A stretch of DNA of 64,000 bases from Dysgonamonadaceae bacterium. Its GTDB lineage: Bacteria; Bacteroidota; Bacteroidia; Bacteroidales; Dysgonomonadaceae. Numbering within the stretch: the stretch's first letter is position 1; every line of letters starts with the position of its first letter. Below, one piece after another: positions 51,390 to 60,082 of this stretch. The DNA lies in assembly GCA_031254645.1 (NCBI GenBank), contig JAIRUA010000031.1, positions 124,001 to 188,000 on the forward strand. Direction: 5' to 3'. Under the pieces are notes generated by a model. It made no database searches. It saw only the letters and a program-made list of their open reading frames with translations, and had not been told where the DNA came from. Made by a program: the position numbers and the translations under genes.

Positions 51390-53021
51390 ATGTCGATAGG
51401 AATTTACAAATTACCCGAAGTAAAAAATGAGCCCGTAAAAAGTTACGCGCCCGGCTCACCCGAAAGAAAATCATTGCAATCGAAACTAGCCGAATTGAGC
51501 AAAGGCGGGTTGGATATCCCGATGATTATCAACGGGAAAGAAGTAAGAACAAATAATTTGCACGACATTCGTCCACCGCACAATCACCAACATCTGCTTG
51601 GTCATTATCATCAAGGCGATGCCACACACGTGCAAATGGCTATTGATGCTGCACTCGCTGCAAAACCCGCTTGGGAAGCGATGAATTGGGAAAGTCACGC
51701 CGCTATTTTCTTGAAAGCCGCCGATTTAATCGCGGGAAAGTATCGTGATGATTTTAATGCCGTTACGATGATGGGACAATCGAAAAATGCTTTTCAAGCA
51801 GAAATCGACGCTGTATGCGAATTGGCTGATTTTTACCGCTTCAACGTGCGAAATATGCACCAACTCTACGAAATGCAACCCAATTCCGCGCCCGGTATGT
51901 GGAATCGTATGGTATGGCGTCCGCTCGAAGGGTTTATTTTTGCGCTTACACCGTTCAATTTCACGGCAATAGCCGGAAATCTTGGCGGTGCGCCTGCATT
52001 AATGGGGAATACAATCGTGTGGAAACCATCGAAAACCGCTGTTTACTCTGCACATCTGATTATGAAAGTGTTGCAAGAAGCAGGATTGCCCGATGGCGTT
52101 ATGAATCTCGTGTATTGCGGCGGAAGGGAAGTTGCCGATGTAGTTTTCAATCATCGCGATTTCGCCGGATTGCACTTCACGGGTTCTACGGGCGTTTTCA
52201 ACGGAATGTGGAAAACTATTGCTAACAATATTTCAAAGTACAAATCGTATCCGCGCATTGTAGGCGAAACCGGCGGAAAAGACTATGTTATTGCCGACGA
52301 AACCGCCGATGCGAAACAAATAGCTACGGCACTTATTCGTGGAGCGTTTGAATATCAAGGACAAAAATGCTCTGCGGCATCGCGCGCCTATATTCCTGCC
52401 AACATTTGGGGCGATGTGAAAAAATATATGGCGGACGATTTGTCGAAAATTAAAGTGGGTGTGGTTGAAGACTTTACCAACTTCGTAAATGCGGTCATTG
52501 ATGAGGATTCGTTCGATAATTTAGCAAAAGCAATTGACAATGCGAAAGCATCGCCTGATGCGGAAGTAATTCTCGGCGGTCATTACGATAAATCAAAAGG
52601 ATATTTCATACACCCAACAGTGATTCTTGCGAAAAAACCTGATTATCAAACAATGGTAGAAGAGCTCTTCGGTCCCGTTCTCACAGTTTATGTGTATGAA
52701 ACAGGAAAGTTAGACGAAACGATGGATATTCTCGATACAACCACCGATTACGCTCTCACAGGCGCAATCTTCTCTGCATCAAGAGCAAGTATCGAAAAAA
52801 TGACAAAACGTTTGATGCACACTGCCGGAAACTTCTATATCAACGATAAGCCGACAGGCGCGGTGGTTGACCAACAGCCCTTTGGTGGCGGTCGCGCATC
52901 GGGAACAAATGATAAAGCAGGGTCAATTTTTAATCTTTTGCGTTGGGTTTCGCCACAATGTATTAAAGAAACGTTTGTTACGCCGACGGATTATATGTAT
53001 CCGAATTTCTTGGTGGATTAG
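51390..53021 (+). CDS. pruA: L-glutamate gamma-semialdehyde (P5C) dehydrogenase
   Basis: 543 residues of the NAD-dependent aldehyde dehydrogenase fold, P5CDH type 1. Visible: GFIFALTPFNFTAIAGNLGGAPALMGNTIVWKPSKTAV, FTGSTGVFNGMWKTI, catalytic Glu in IVGETGGKDYVI and Cys in YQGQKCSAASRAYI, and NFYINDKPTGAVVDQQPFGGGRASG. It oxidises the product of the divergent proline dehydrogenase to glutamate. It is followed by a hairpin. Confidence 0.95.
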   Translation: MSIGIYKLPEVKNEPVKSYAPGSPERKSLQSKLAELSKGGLDIPMIINGKEVRTNNLHDIRPPHNHQHLLGHYHQGDATHVQMAIDAALAAKPAWEAMNWESHAAIFLKAADLIAGKYRDDFNAVTMMGQSKNAFQAEIDAVCELADFYRFNVRNMHQLYEMQPNSAPGMWNRMVWRPLEGFIFALTPFNFTAIAGNLGGAPALMGNTIVWKPSKTAVYSAHLIMKVLQEAGLPDGVMNLVYCGGREVADVVFNHRDFAGLHFTGSTGVFNGMWKTIANNISKYKSYPRIVGETGGKDYVIADETADAKQIATALIRGAFEYQGQKCSAASRAYIPANIWGDVKKYMADDLSKIKVGVVEDFTNFVNAVIDEDSFDNLAKAIDNAKASPDAEVILGGHYDKSKGYFIHPTVILAKKPDYQTMVEELFGPVLTVYVYETGKLDETMDILDTTTDYALTGAIFSASRASIEKMTKRLMHTAGNFYINDKPTGAVVDQQPFGGGRASGTNDKAGSIFNLLRWVSPQCIKETFVTPTDYMYPNFLVD

Positions 53022-53022
53022 T

Positions 53023-53055
53023 TTAATGTGCTAATTTGCTAATAAATAATGTGCT
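53023..53055. repeat. GTGCTAAT repeat, single arm, after pruA (family A)
   Basis: TTAATGTGCTAATTTGCTAATAAATAATGTGCTAATG directly follows the pruA stop and merges into the hairpin at 53056. No right arm of family A is present. Confidence 0.65.
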
Positions 53056-53097
53056 AATGAGAAGCACCGATATTTTTCAATATCGGTGCTTCTCATT
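53056..53097. terminator. 19-bp perfect hairpin, probable terminator
   Basis: Arm 53056-53074 is exactly complementary to 53079-53097 (core GAAGCACCGATATT), with a 4-nt loop TTTC. It separates the convergent pruA and VOC genes and would work as a bidirectional terminator. Confidence 0.7.
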
Positions 53098-53129
53098 ATA
53101 GATGACTATTAACGACTTTATTGAGGTTA

Positions 53130-53600
53130 TTATTTCAAATATTCTGCAATCACAATTTTCTTTTGTTTCATCATTATTTCAAAAGAATTTGGCTTACTCA
53201 TAAGTTCTGCTAAATTCTCAGGCAACACTTGCCACCGAAGTCCATACTTGTCTATACACCAACCACATTGTGATTCTTCACCCTCTTGAGTAAAATAGTT
53301 CCAATATTTGTCAATCTCATTTTGGTTTTCACAATTAATAATAAGCGATATTGCATCATTTAATGGATGATGTTCATTCGCAGTACTCATAAAAATATAC
53401 TTTTGTCTAAAAATATATACTTCACACATTTCTGCATTTCCACTCGGTGTTTCACCAAGCGGTATAATATACCCCTCCTGCAAATCTTTTCCAAAAATCT
53501 TTTTGTAATATTCAATAACTTTTGAAACCTTACCTCCACCAGCGGTAAACCAAATGTTTGTAACAATTTTATTCCGATCCATAATTTCCTCTTTTTGCAT
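53130..53600 (-). CDS. VOC superfamily protein (PhnB / 3-demethylubiquinone methyltransferase-like)
   Basis: 156 residues, with one glyoxalase-like module pair: IVTNIWFTAGGGKVSKVIEYYKKIFGKDL, IFMSTANEHHPLNDAISLIINCENQNEIDKYWNYFTQEGEESQCGWCIDKYGLRWQVLPENLAELM. The pattern is that of PhnB-like proteins, of unknown activity in most bacteria. Two Met codons (53600 and 53582) are possible starts. A single gene, more AT-rich in codon use than its neighbours. Confidence 0.85.
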   Translation of the reverse strand: MQKEEIMDRNKIVTNIWFTAGGGKVSKVIEYYKKIFGKDLQEGYIIPLGETPSGNAEMCEVYIFRQKYIFMSTANEHHPLNDAISLIINCENQNEIDKYWNYFTQEGEESQCGWCIDKYGLRWQVLPENLAELMSKPNSFEIMMKQKKIVIAEYLK

Positions 53601-53624
53601 ATATACAAAGATTACGATTAAAAT

Positions 53625-54377
53625 TTAGCACACAAAAAACTCCGTTGTCTCCTTAAACACAATTCTCGCTCTGCACGAAACGCCTTTGTCTCTCGTTTCA
53701 ATTTGGAAAGAATAATCATTATCGCCATTAATTTGCTGATACACTTCGCCCTCATCTTGAAACCCGATTTCTTTCAAGAAATTTAGTTCGAGTCGCTGAG
53801 GAACATTTTTGAGATAAAAATCGAGCGGGAAACAGTCCGAAATCCATTGAATATAATAAAGACTATTGGCGTGTTTATTTACATCTAAATGACTATATTT
53901 CACATCAAATGTATTGGCTACTACGCCTTTTACTTCGGGAATGCGAGTTGGTTCGCCAAGCGGAGTTGATTGCGGAACAACGAATTGCTGCAAACCCGGA
54001 AGCGTGTCCAAAGGCAGCGGTCGACGCGTTTTCATATCAATAATTGCCCACGATGAAGTAGCATAACCCATTATCTCGCCCTTTCCGTCCGTAATGCGGA
54101 AATTACGTGTAGTAAAGGTGGTGCCTACGTTTTCAATCCACGTTTCGATACACATTGTATCGTTTTCGGTAGGAAAACGCTGCATATCCACCACAAGGCG
54201 CGAAAGCACCCAAGTATAATTATCAGACTGTAAATCAAGCAATCCGAATCCGTTTTCGTCGGCATTCTTTCCCGCCGTCATCAATATAAAACTGGTCATT
54301 GATACCAACGATACCCTTCTACGAAAATCGATATCTTGCGGCTCGATTCGGAATGTGTATGTTTTTTTTGCGTTCAT
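53625..54377 (-). CDS. acyl-ACP thioesterase
   Basis: 250 residues with a double hot-dog fold of the FatA/FatB type: TYTFRIEPQDIDFRRRVSLVSMTSFILMTAGKNADENGFG, WVLSRLVVDMQRFPTENDTMCIETWIENVGTTFTTRNFRI, and in the second half the catalytic-type VKYSHLDVNKHANSLYYIQWISDCFP. It releases free fatty acids from acyl-ACP in the cytoplasm. The start at 54377 (MNAKKTY) is used; the open frame upstream is not protein-like. It is divergent from the serine dehydratase gene. Confidence 0.9.
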   Translation of the reverse strand: MNAKKTYTFRIEPQDIDFRRRVSLVSMTSFILMTAGKNADENGFGLLDLQSDNYTWVLSRLVVDMQRFPTENDTMCIETWIENVGTTFTTRNFRITDGKGEIMGYATSSWAIIDMKTRRPLPLDTLPGLQQFVVPQSTPLGEPTRIPEVKGVVANTFDVKYSHLDVNKHANSLYYIQWISDCFPLDFYLKNVPQRLELNFLKEIGFQDEGEVYQQINGDNDYSFQIETRDKGVSCRARIVFKETTEFFVC

Positions 54378-54421
54378 AATCTCTTTTAATTTATTAGAAA
54401 TACAAATGTACAAAAATTTCT

Positions 54422-54451
54422 TTTGAATGCTTGCAAAAAATCGTAACTTTG
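54422..54451 (+). promoter_or_regulatory. promoter of the serine dehydratase gene
   Basis: TTTG (54422-54425), 18 nt, TAACTTTG (54444-54451); ATG at 54485. Confidence 0.6.
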
Positions 54452-54484
54452 CGATAAATAAAAAACTCAAATCAGTTCCTCAGT

Positions 54485-55723
54485 ATGAAGTCAATAAAAG
54501 AATTATACAAAATCGGTAACGGACCATCAAGTAGCCACACAATGGGACCGAAAAAAGCAGCGGAAATTTTCGCAGAAAAAAATCCGAACGCAGGAAAATA
54601 CAATATAACGCTTTACGGAAGTCTTGCCGCAACAGGCGAAGGGCACTTAACCGATGTCGCTATTTTAGACGTTTTACAACCCATCGCGCCCACCACTATC
54701 GAATGGTTGCCGAAAACGTTTCTTCCTTTCCATCCTAATGCAATGAGACTCGAAGCATTTGACACAGAGGGAAAAACATTGGATTCTTGGACAGTATATA
54801 GCATTGGAGGAGGCGCACTTTCCGACGGCGAGAAAGCGGTCGGATTGGCAGCGGGAAACGATAGAGAAGTTTATCAGATGAAAAACATCACGGAAATTAT
54901 GAGGTGGTGCGAAAAAACCGGAAAAAGTTATTGGGAATACGTGCAAGAATGTGAAGGCGGATCCATTTGGGAATACCTCGATGAAGTATGGCAAGCAATG
55001 AAAACATCCATACAGCGCGGACTTGATGCCGAAGGCGTATTGCCCGGACCACTCGGATTGCATCGCAAAGCTGCCGGATATTACACAAAAGCGCAGGGAT
55101 ATACAGCCGGATTGCGGTCGCGCGGATTGGTTTTTGCTTATGCATTAGCTGTTTCGGAAGAAAATGCGGCAGGCGGTATCATCGTTACTGCACCTACGTG
55201 TGGTTCGTGCGGCGTGATTCCGTCGGTGTTGTATCATTTGGAAACGAGTCGCGATTTTCATAAACCGAGAATATTGCGCGCTTTGGCAACAGCCGGATTA
55301 TTTGGAAATGTAGTGAAACAAAACGCTTCGATTTCGGGCGCGGAAGTAGGATGTCAAGGCGAAATAGGCGTTGCTTGTGCAATGGGTGCAGCTGCAGCAA
55401 GTCAACTTTTCGGCGGAAGTGTAGCGCAAATAGAATACGCTGCAGAAATGGGCTTAGAACATCACTTGGGAATGACGTGCGACCCGATTTGCGGATTGGT
55501 GCAAATTCCTTGTATTGAGCGAAATGCGTATGCTGCTGCTCGGGCGCTTGATGCTAATTTATATGCTTCGTTTACAGATGGAAAACATCGCGTTTCTTTT
55601 GATAGAGTGGTTGCTGTGATGAAGCAAACGGGGCATGATTTACCTTCGTTGTATAAAGAAACGGCGGAAGGCGGATTGGCGAAGGGGCACGATTTTTTTG
55701 TGGAAAATGATCCAGTTTGTTGA
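54485..55723 (+). CDS. L-serine ammonia-lyase (iron-sulfur, single chain)
   Basis: 412 residues combining beta and alpha domains in one chain. Substrate-side motif GNGPSSSHTMGPKKAAEIF near the start and cluster-binding cysteines in TAPTCGSCGVIPSVLYHLE and GMTCDPICGLVQIPCIERNAYAA indicate the oxygen-labile [4Fe-4S] enzyme that deaminates serine to pyruvate. The presence of this enzyme agrees with an anaerobic or microaerobic life style. Own promoter; no operon partner. Confidence 0.93.
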   Translation: MKSIKELYKIGNGPSSSHTMGPKKAAEIFAEKNPNAGKYNITLYGSLAATGEGHLTDVAILDVLQPIAPTTIEWLPKTFLPFHPNAMRLEAFDTEGKTLDSWTVYSIGGGALSDGEKAVGLAAGNDREVYQMKNITEIMRWCEKTGKSYWEYVQECEGGSIWEYLDEVWQAMKTSIQRGLDAEGVLPGPLGLHRKAAGYYTKAQGYTAGLRSRGLVFAYALAVSEENAAGGIIVTAPTCGSCGVIPSVLYHLETSRDFHKPRILRALATAGLFGNVVKQNASISGAEVGCQGEIGVACAMGAAAASQLFGGSVAQIEYAAEMGLEHHLGMTCDPICGLVQIPCIERNAYAAARALDANLYASFTDGKHRVSFDRVVAVMKQTGHDLPSLYKETAEGGLAKGHDFFVENDPVC

Positions 55724-55925
55724 GGGAAATAGTGTGTCTGCAAATATTTATTTATGCAACTAAATAAGTACTTACAGTAAAAAAGTTCATTAGATAATTT
55801 ATGATTAATAATTTTGTGGACTTGTAGGAGCGTTGTATTTTGGGTATATATTTCTATGTTATCTGTCAATGTCGGACAGCTCAGACAATGAAACAGTCAA
55901 CCAATAACAATAAAATTGAAAAGGT
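55724..55925. other. AT-rich upstream region of the nuclease-fusion gene
   Basis: It holds TATATTTC-like sequence and CGGACAGCTCAGAC near 55873, which resembles CGAACAGCTAACG beyond the far end of the gene (58158). No clear promoter box. Confidence 0.3.
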
Positions 55926-58136
55926 ATGCAAATAGACAAAGAAGCATTTGAATATGCAATCGCAAAAATTGATGATGGAAATATTTTTGAAATATTTGCA
56001 AAAGATTTCCTCTCAGCAGAATTAGGACACGATTTCACTCCCGTAGGTGGTTCGAAAGATAAAGGTGTTGATGCCTTTCAACATATCTTCCATAGACTTG
56101 GAAATGAAAAAATAATATTTCAAATTTCAACTGAACTTAGTCATGAAGCGAAAATTTATGGAACAATTTCCAAACTGAATGAAAATGGCATTGAATATAC
56201 AAAAATAATCTATGTTACTAATCGCAAAATAAACAATGCTGAAAAACTGATTGATGATGTATTAGATAAGACAAATGTTCATTTGGCAATTTACGATATT
56301 AGATGGTTTTCTTCTAAATGTAACTCATCAGACAAAACAATAAAATCATATGAATTATTTGTAAATACATATTTACATGAATATTCTAAACCAGGAAAAT
56401 ATATTACTATTGCAAATCTTGATGAGGATTCGAGATTGTTTGTTTTCTTAAATCAGCAATTTGAATCTACTAGAGCTGACTTGAAATTAGATAACTTGTT
56501 AGCTGACACATTGATTATTTATGCTCTTGAAGGAACTGATCCTGATAAAGATATTTTCAAGACTGAATTAGAGATAAAACAAAACATAAAGAAATATTTA
56601 AAGTTCGATCCTCTACTTATTGATAGTAAAATCACGGAACGACTTTATGCTCTTACATCAAAACCGAGAAAAATAAAGTTTCATACAAAAAAACTTGCTT
56701 ACTGTTTACCGTATGAAACAAGATGTGAAATTAGCGAAAGAAACTTAAAGGATGAACTGTTACATACAGAGTTTTATACTCAAACTCAAAATACAATAAA
56801 GAAATTTTTTAAAGACATAGAAGTACAAGTCAGAGACATAGAAAAGTTGATAACTAAGGTTTTTAATAAAATTTTCTCAAAACAAGGGTTGGAATTTTCT
56901 AACTTTGTTTTACATAGAGACAGTAATTCTACAATAGAACAAAGTCTAAATAATGTTATTAGCTCTGCGGTAGATGAAAGTGCTGTAATAATACCAAATA
57001 AGGAAAAAGTAAAAACAGCATTACATTTGGCAATTAGAGATATCGTTTATAATGGAACAATAGAACAAACAAAATTTTTGAAAAGCTTGTCTAATACATA
57101 CATGATGATGTTCTTACTCCAATGGGAGCCCAAACTTTCCACTTATTTTCAAACATTAGCGTCTCAACTAAAAGTTTTTGTAGATAATTCAATAATTATC
57201 CCTGCATTATCAGAACGCTTTTTACATAATAATAATCGCAGGCATTGGAATTTACTAGAAAGAGCTAATAAGGCAGGAATTTCAATGTTTATAAATGAAA
57301 CACTTCTTGACGAATTAGTTTCTCATTTTAAAATGATATGTAATAAATATTACAATTTATTCCAACAACAGGAAAGTGTTTATTTAAATGATGACTTTGA
57401 GTTACTTTTTATTGATGAAATTTTAATTCGAGCTTACTTTTACGCAAAAAAAGAAGGGCAAATTAAAGATTTCAATGGTTTTATAGATAGTTTCATAGAT
57501 CCTAATTTGAGAACTGCAAAACAAGAGTTAATCACATATTTGAAAAATACATTTGGTATAACATTTATTTCGAATCAAATGTGGGATATAAGAGTAAATC
57601 AAGAAGATAAACAGAAATTAACAGAGACACTAAGCCATACAAAAGATCATGACATAAAAGCACAAAATGATGCAGAAATGATGTTAGCCATTTATTATTT
57701 AAGAGATAAAGATGGTGAATCGTCTGATACAGGAATATTTGGTTATAAAACGTGGTGGCTATCGAAAGATACATCAACCTACAAAGCTATAATTAAATGC
57801 TTTGGTTCGGATAAATATCCTGTGAGCTGTTATATTCGACCTGATTTTATTTATAATTACATAGCATTAAAACCAACAAAAGAAGAAGTTGATGAGGCTT
57901 ATGGAGAGATTTTCCCTACAATGCTTGGCGTAAATTTAAGTTATCATATGCCCAAAGAAGTATCTCAGATCGTACAAGAAAAAGTTAAAGAGTTTCACAT
58001 GAAAGAACCGTTAAGAGTTAAACAGATATTACGAAATTTATCCGATAGATTGAAGTCTGATCCATCATTACAGAATCGAAACTCAGTTGAACATTATCTT
58101 GATATGGAATTACAAAAACTCCAAGATGTAACATAA
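55926..58136 (+). CDS. putative double nuclease: PD-(D/E)XK (Mrr-like) N-terminus and PIN-like C-terminus (736 aa)
   Basis: I do not know this family. N-terminus: FEIFAKDFLSAELG (Glu22), GGSKDKGVDAFQ (Asp49) and IIFQIST (Gln66) follow the order of Mrr-like restriction nucleases (E, GG..D.GVD, Q-x-K), but Ser68 replaces the usual Lys. Residues 160-410 are mainly helical. The C-terminus has the four acidic positions of a PIN domain in order: LKVFVDNSIIIPALSE (Asp420), GISMFINETLLDELV (Glu458), KDHDIKAQNDAEMMLAIYYLRD (Asp582) and TWWLSKDTSTYK (Asp615). No ATPase or membrane segment. The gene is isolated and visibly more AT-rich than its neighbours, as expected of a transferred defence gene. Both domain calls come from motif reading only. 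Confidence 0.6.
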   Translation: MQIDKEAFEYAIAKIDDGNIFEIFAKDFLSAELGHDFTPVGGSKDKGVDAFQHIFHRLGNEKIIFQISTELSHEAKIYGTISKLNENGIEYTKIIYVTNRKINNAEKLIDDVLDKTNVHLAIYDIRWFSSKCNSSDKTIKSYELFVNTYLHEYSKPGKYITIANLDEDSRLFVFLNQQFESTRADLKLDNLLADTLIIYALEGTDPDKDIFKTELEIKQNIKKYLKFDPLLIDSKITERLYALTSKPRKIKFHTKKLAYCLPYETRCEISERNLKDELLHTEFYTQTQNTIKKFFKDIEVQVRDIEKLITKVFNKIFSKQGLEFSNFVLHRDSNSTIEQSLNNVISSAVDESAVIIPNKEKVKTALHLAIRDIVYNGTIEQTKFLKSLSNTYMMMFLLQWEPKLSTYFQTLASQLKVFVDNSIIIPALSERFLHNNNRRHWNLLERANKAGISMFINETLLDELVSHFKMICNKYYNLFQQQESVYLNDDFELLFIDEILIRAYFYAKKEGQIKDFNGFIDSFIDPNLRTAKQELITYLKNTFGITFISNQMWDIRVNQEDKQKLTETLSHTKDHDIKAQNDAEMMLAIYYLRDKDGESSDTGIFGYKTWWLSKDTSTYKAIIKCFGSDKYPVSCYIRPDFIYNYIALKPTKEEVDEAYGEIFPTMLGVNLSYHMPKEVSQIVQEKVKEFHMKEPLRVKQILRNLSDRLKSDPSLQNRNSVEHYLDMELQKLQDVT

Positions 58137-58144
58137 ATAATAAA

Positions 58145-58240
58145 AAATAAAAACAAAATGCCGAACAGCTAACGGGATAGGTGGGTGGTGAATGAGTAGA
58201 AGACAGTCTGCGGAAAGCTCAATGTAACTTCGGAGTTTCG
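58145..58240. other. structured, GC-shifted flank after the nuclease-fusion gene
   Basis: CGAACAGCTAACGGGATAGG followed by GTGGGTGGTG and, about 60 nt later, CTACCGCCCAAC, which is a partial inverse of it. It resembles the kind of tail seen after captured gene cassettes, but I cannot show a full attC structure. Confidence 0.3.
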
Positions 58241-58963
58241 CTACCGCCCAACTCTCCCCTCAACCATCGCCATAAATTGCTGCCGATACGTCTCCCCAAC
58301 CGGAATTTCTTTCTTTTGAATAAAAATCCGGTTTTTATTAATACTCTCGATTTTATTTTTTTGAATAATATATGAGCGATGTACTCGCATAAATCTGTCA
58401 GACGGCAATTCCTCTTCGAGCGTTTTCAAACTCATTAGCGATAAAATAGCCCTCGAATCATTGACCGTATATATTTTCACATAATCTTTCAATCCTTCGA
58501 TGTAAAGAATATCATTATATAAGATATGAATGAGTTTGTATTCCGATTTCACAAAAATTCCGTCATCTTTCAACTCTGCTTTGGTTGCCGTTTTTTGCTC
58601 CAACATTTCAAACCAAGTGAGTGCCTTTTTGGCGGCTGTGAGAAATTCGGCAAAAGAAAACGGCTTCAAAAGATAATCCAATGCATTCACTTTATAACCT
58701 TCGAGTGCATATTCGCTAAAAGCAGTAGTAAAAATCACGCGTGTATGGTCGGGAATGGTACGAGCAAACTCCATTCCGTTTAGTTCGGGCATTTGAATAT
58801 CAAGAAAAAGCACATCAACTTTTTCTTCGGCAATGTGTTTCATTGCCGAAATAGGGTTGCTGTATTTTCCCGTCAGTTTTAGGAAAGGGGTTTTCTGCAC
58901 ATACGATTCCAATAATGACAATGCTAATGGCTCATCATCTACTATCCAACAATTTAGTATCAT
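58241..58963 (-). CDS. LytTR family response regulator
   Basis: 240 residues. Receiver domain (1-120) with WIVDDEPLALSLLESY (acidic pocket), VDVLFLDIQMPELNGMEFA (phospho-acceptor Asp), TTAFSEYALEGYKVNALDYLLKPFSF (Thr/Lys). LytTR DNA-binding domain (about 140-240): IFVKSEYKLIHILYNDILYIEGLKDYVKIYTVND, RFMRVHRSYIIQKNKIESINKNRIFI. It pairs with the LytS-type kinase encoded just upstream; a GAATTAAG-type repeat separates them. Confidence 0.93.
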   Translation of the reverse strand: MILNCWIVDDEPLALSLLESYVQKTPFLKLTGKYSNPISAMKHIAEEKVDVLFLDIQMPELNGMEFARTIPDHTRVIFTTAFSEYALEGYKVNALDYLLKPFSFAEFLTAAKKALTWFEMLEQKTATKAELKDDGIFVKSEYKLIHILYNDILYIEGLKDYVKIYTVNDSRAILSLMSLKTLEEELPSDRFMRVHRSYIIQKNKIESINKNRIFIQKKEIPVGETYRQQFMAMVEGRVGR

Positions 58964-58966
58964 CTT

Positions 58967-59034
58967 TTAGAATTAAGAATTAAGAATTAGGAATTAGGAA
59001 AGCAATGCAACTCATAATTCCTAATTCTTAATTC
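58967..59034. repeat. inverted repeat, GAATTAAGAATTAG family (E)
   Basis: Left arm (58969-58999) AGAATTAAGAATTAGG units, right arm (59015-59033) CCTAATTCTTAATTC. It fills the gap between the kinase stop and the regulator start. Confidence 0.75.
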
Positions 59035-60079
59035 ATTTTGTATCAATTATCAGCACAGTACAATATATATCATTCTCGATCTCAGTATTCCACAAATAGC
59101 TGTTCGGATAGAGTAATTCCAATCGTTTTCTGACTAATTCGAGTCCAATGCCACTTCCGCTTTTGTCGGAATCGGATTTGGGGAAATAACTGTTTTTACA
59201 GATGAATTCCACTTTTCCATCCGGACGTTCTTTGAGTGAAATATCGATAAATGACGGTTTTTCACCACTAATTCCGTGCTTGAACGCATTTTCAACTAAA
59301 GATATAAAAATAAGTGGTGAAATGAGCGTTCCCGACGTGTCAGAATACGAAAAATCAGTTCTCAATTCCACATTGTGCGGCAAACGAATACGCATCAATT
59401 CGATATAATTGCGCATAAAATCGGCTTCCTGCCGCAACGGAACGTACATTTTATTATTGTCATACAGCAAATGCCGCAACATTCGCGATAAATCCATCAC
59501 GGCTTGCTGAGCCTTCGGTGGATTAAATTCAATGAGCGCATATATATTATTAAGCGTGTTGAGCAAAAAATGTGGATTGATTTGATTTTTCAAATTTTGT
59601 AATTCCGCTTCCGATTTTGCTTTTGCTAACTCTTTTCGCTCGTTATCCACTTCAAACCAACGCATTGTCATTTTCAACGCCACACTCAAACCACACATTA
59701 GGAATAGCATAGTGGCATCTCGCACGATAAACCACAATGGCGATGGTCCTCGTCGGCGGCGAGGTCTCATTTCGGGCAAAATAGATTCTATCCATCCTTT
59801 TCCGTAGTGTATCAGAATGGCTATCACGCAAATAATCAGCACATTGCATAAAATAAACGCTTTCGTTTTCCCGTTGTACAGAAATTTATCAATCAGCAGA
59901 AAATAATTCAGATAAAACACGAACATATATCCAAACATTTCGGGCAAAGAACGAACAAGAAACCACCAATTAAAGATTCTATCCGTGTTCATAATGAAGT
60001 TCGGAAGTATGAAGATCACACCCCACAACAAGATGTGAGCAATAATGTTACTTCGTTTTGATTGTAATAACTCGGTCAT
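59033..60079 (-). CDS. LytS-type sensor histidine kinase (His_kinase family)
   Basis: 348 residues. Four membrane helices in the first 150 residues, with short loops and no extracytoplasmic sensor domain, then a coiled coil and LKNQINPHFLLNTLNNIYALIEFNP (phospho-acceptor His in NPHFLLN) and the ATP-binding PLIFISLVENAFKHGI and SGIGLELVRKRLELLYP. It senses an unknown signal and passes phosphate to the LytTR regulator below. Its start is only 3 nt from the stop of the outer-membrane protein gene, so the three genes form an operon. Confidence 0.93.
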   Translation of the reverse strand: MTELLQSKRSNIIAHILLWGVIFILPNFIMNTDRIFNWWFLVRSLPEMFGYMFVFYLNYFLLIDKFLYNGKTKAFILCNVLIICVIAILIHYGKGWIESILPEMRPRRRRGPSPLWFIVRDATMLFLMCGLSVALKMTMRWFEVDNERKELAKAKSEAELQNLKNQINPHFLLNTLNNIYALIEFNPPKAQQAVMDLSRMLRHLLYDNNKMYVPLRQEADFMRNYIELMRIRLPHNVELRTDFSYSDTSGTLISPLIFISLVENAFKHGISGEKPSFIDISLKERPDGKVEFICKNSYFPKSDSDKSGSGIGLELVRKRLELLYPNSYLWNTEIENDIYCTVLIIDTK

Positions 60080-60082
60080 ATA

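Noticed and set aside
55926..58136. Multi-gene defence island around the nuclease fusion
   Set aside because: The neighbours are a serine dehydratase and a two-component/outer-membrane operon; no methylase, toxin-antitoxin, ATPase or reverse transcriptase is in reach, so only a single-gene candidate is proposed.
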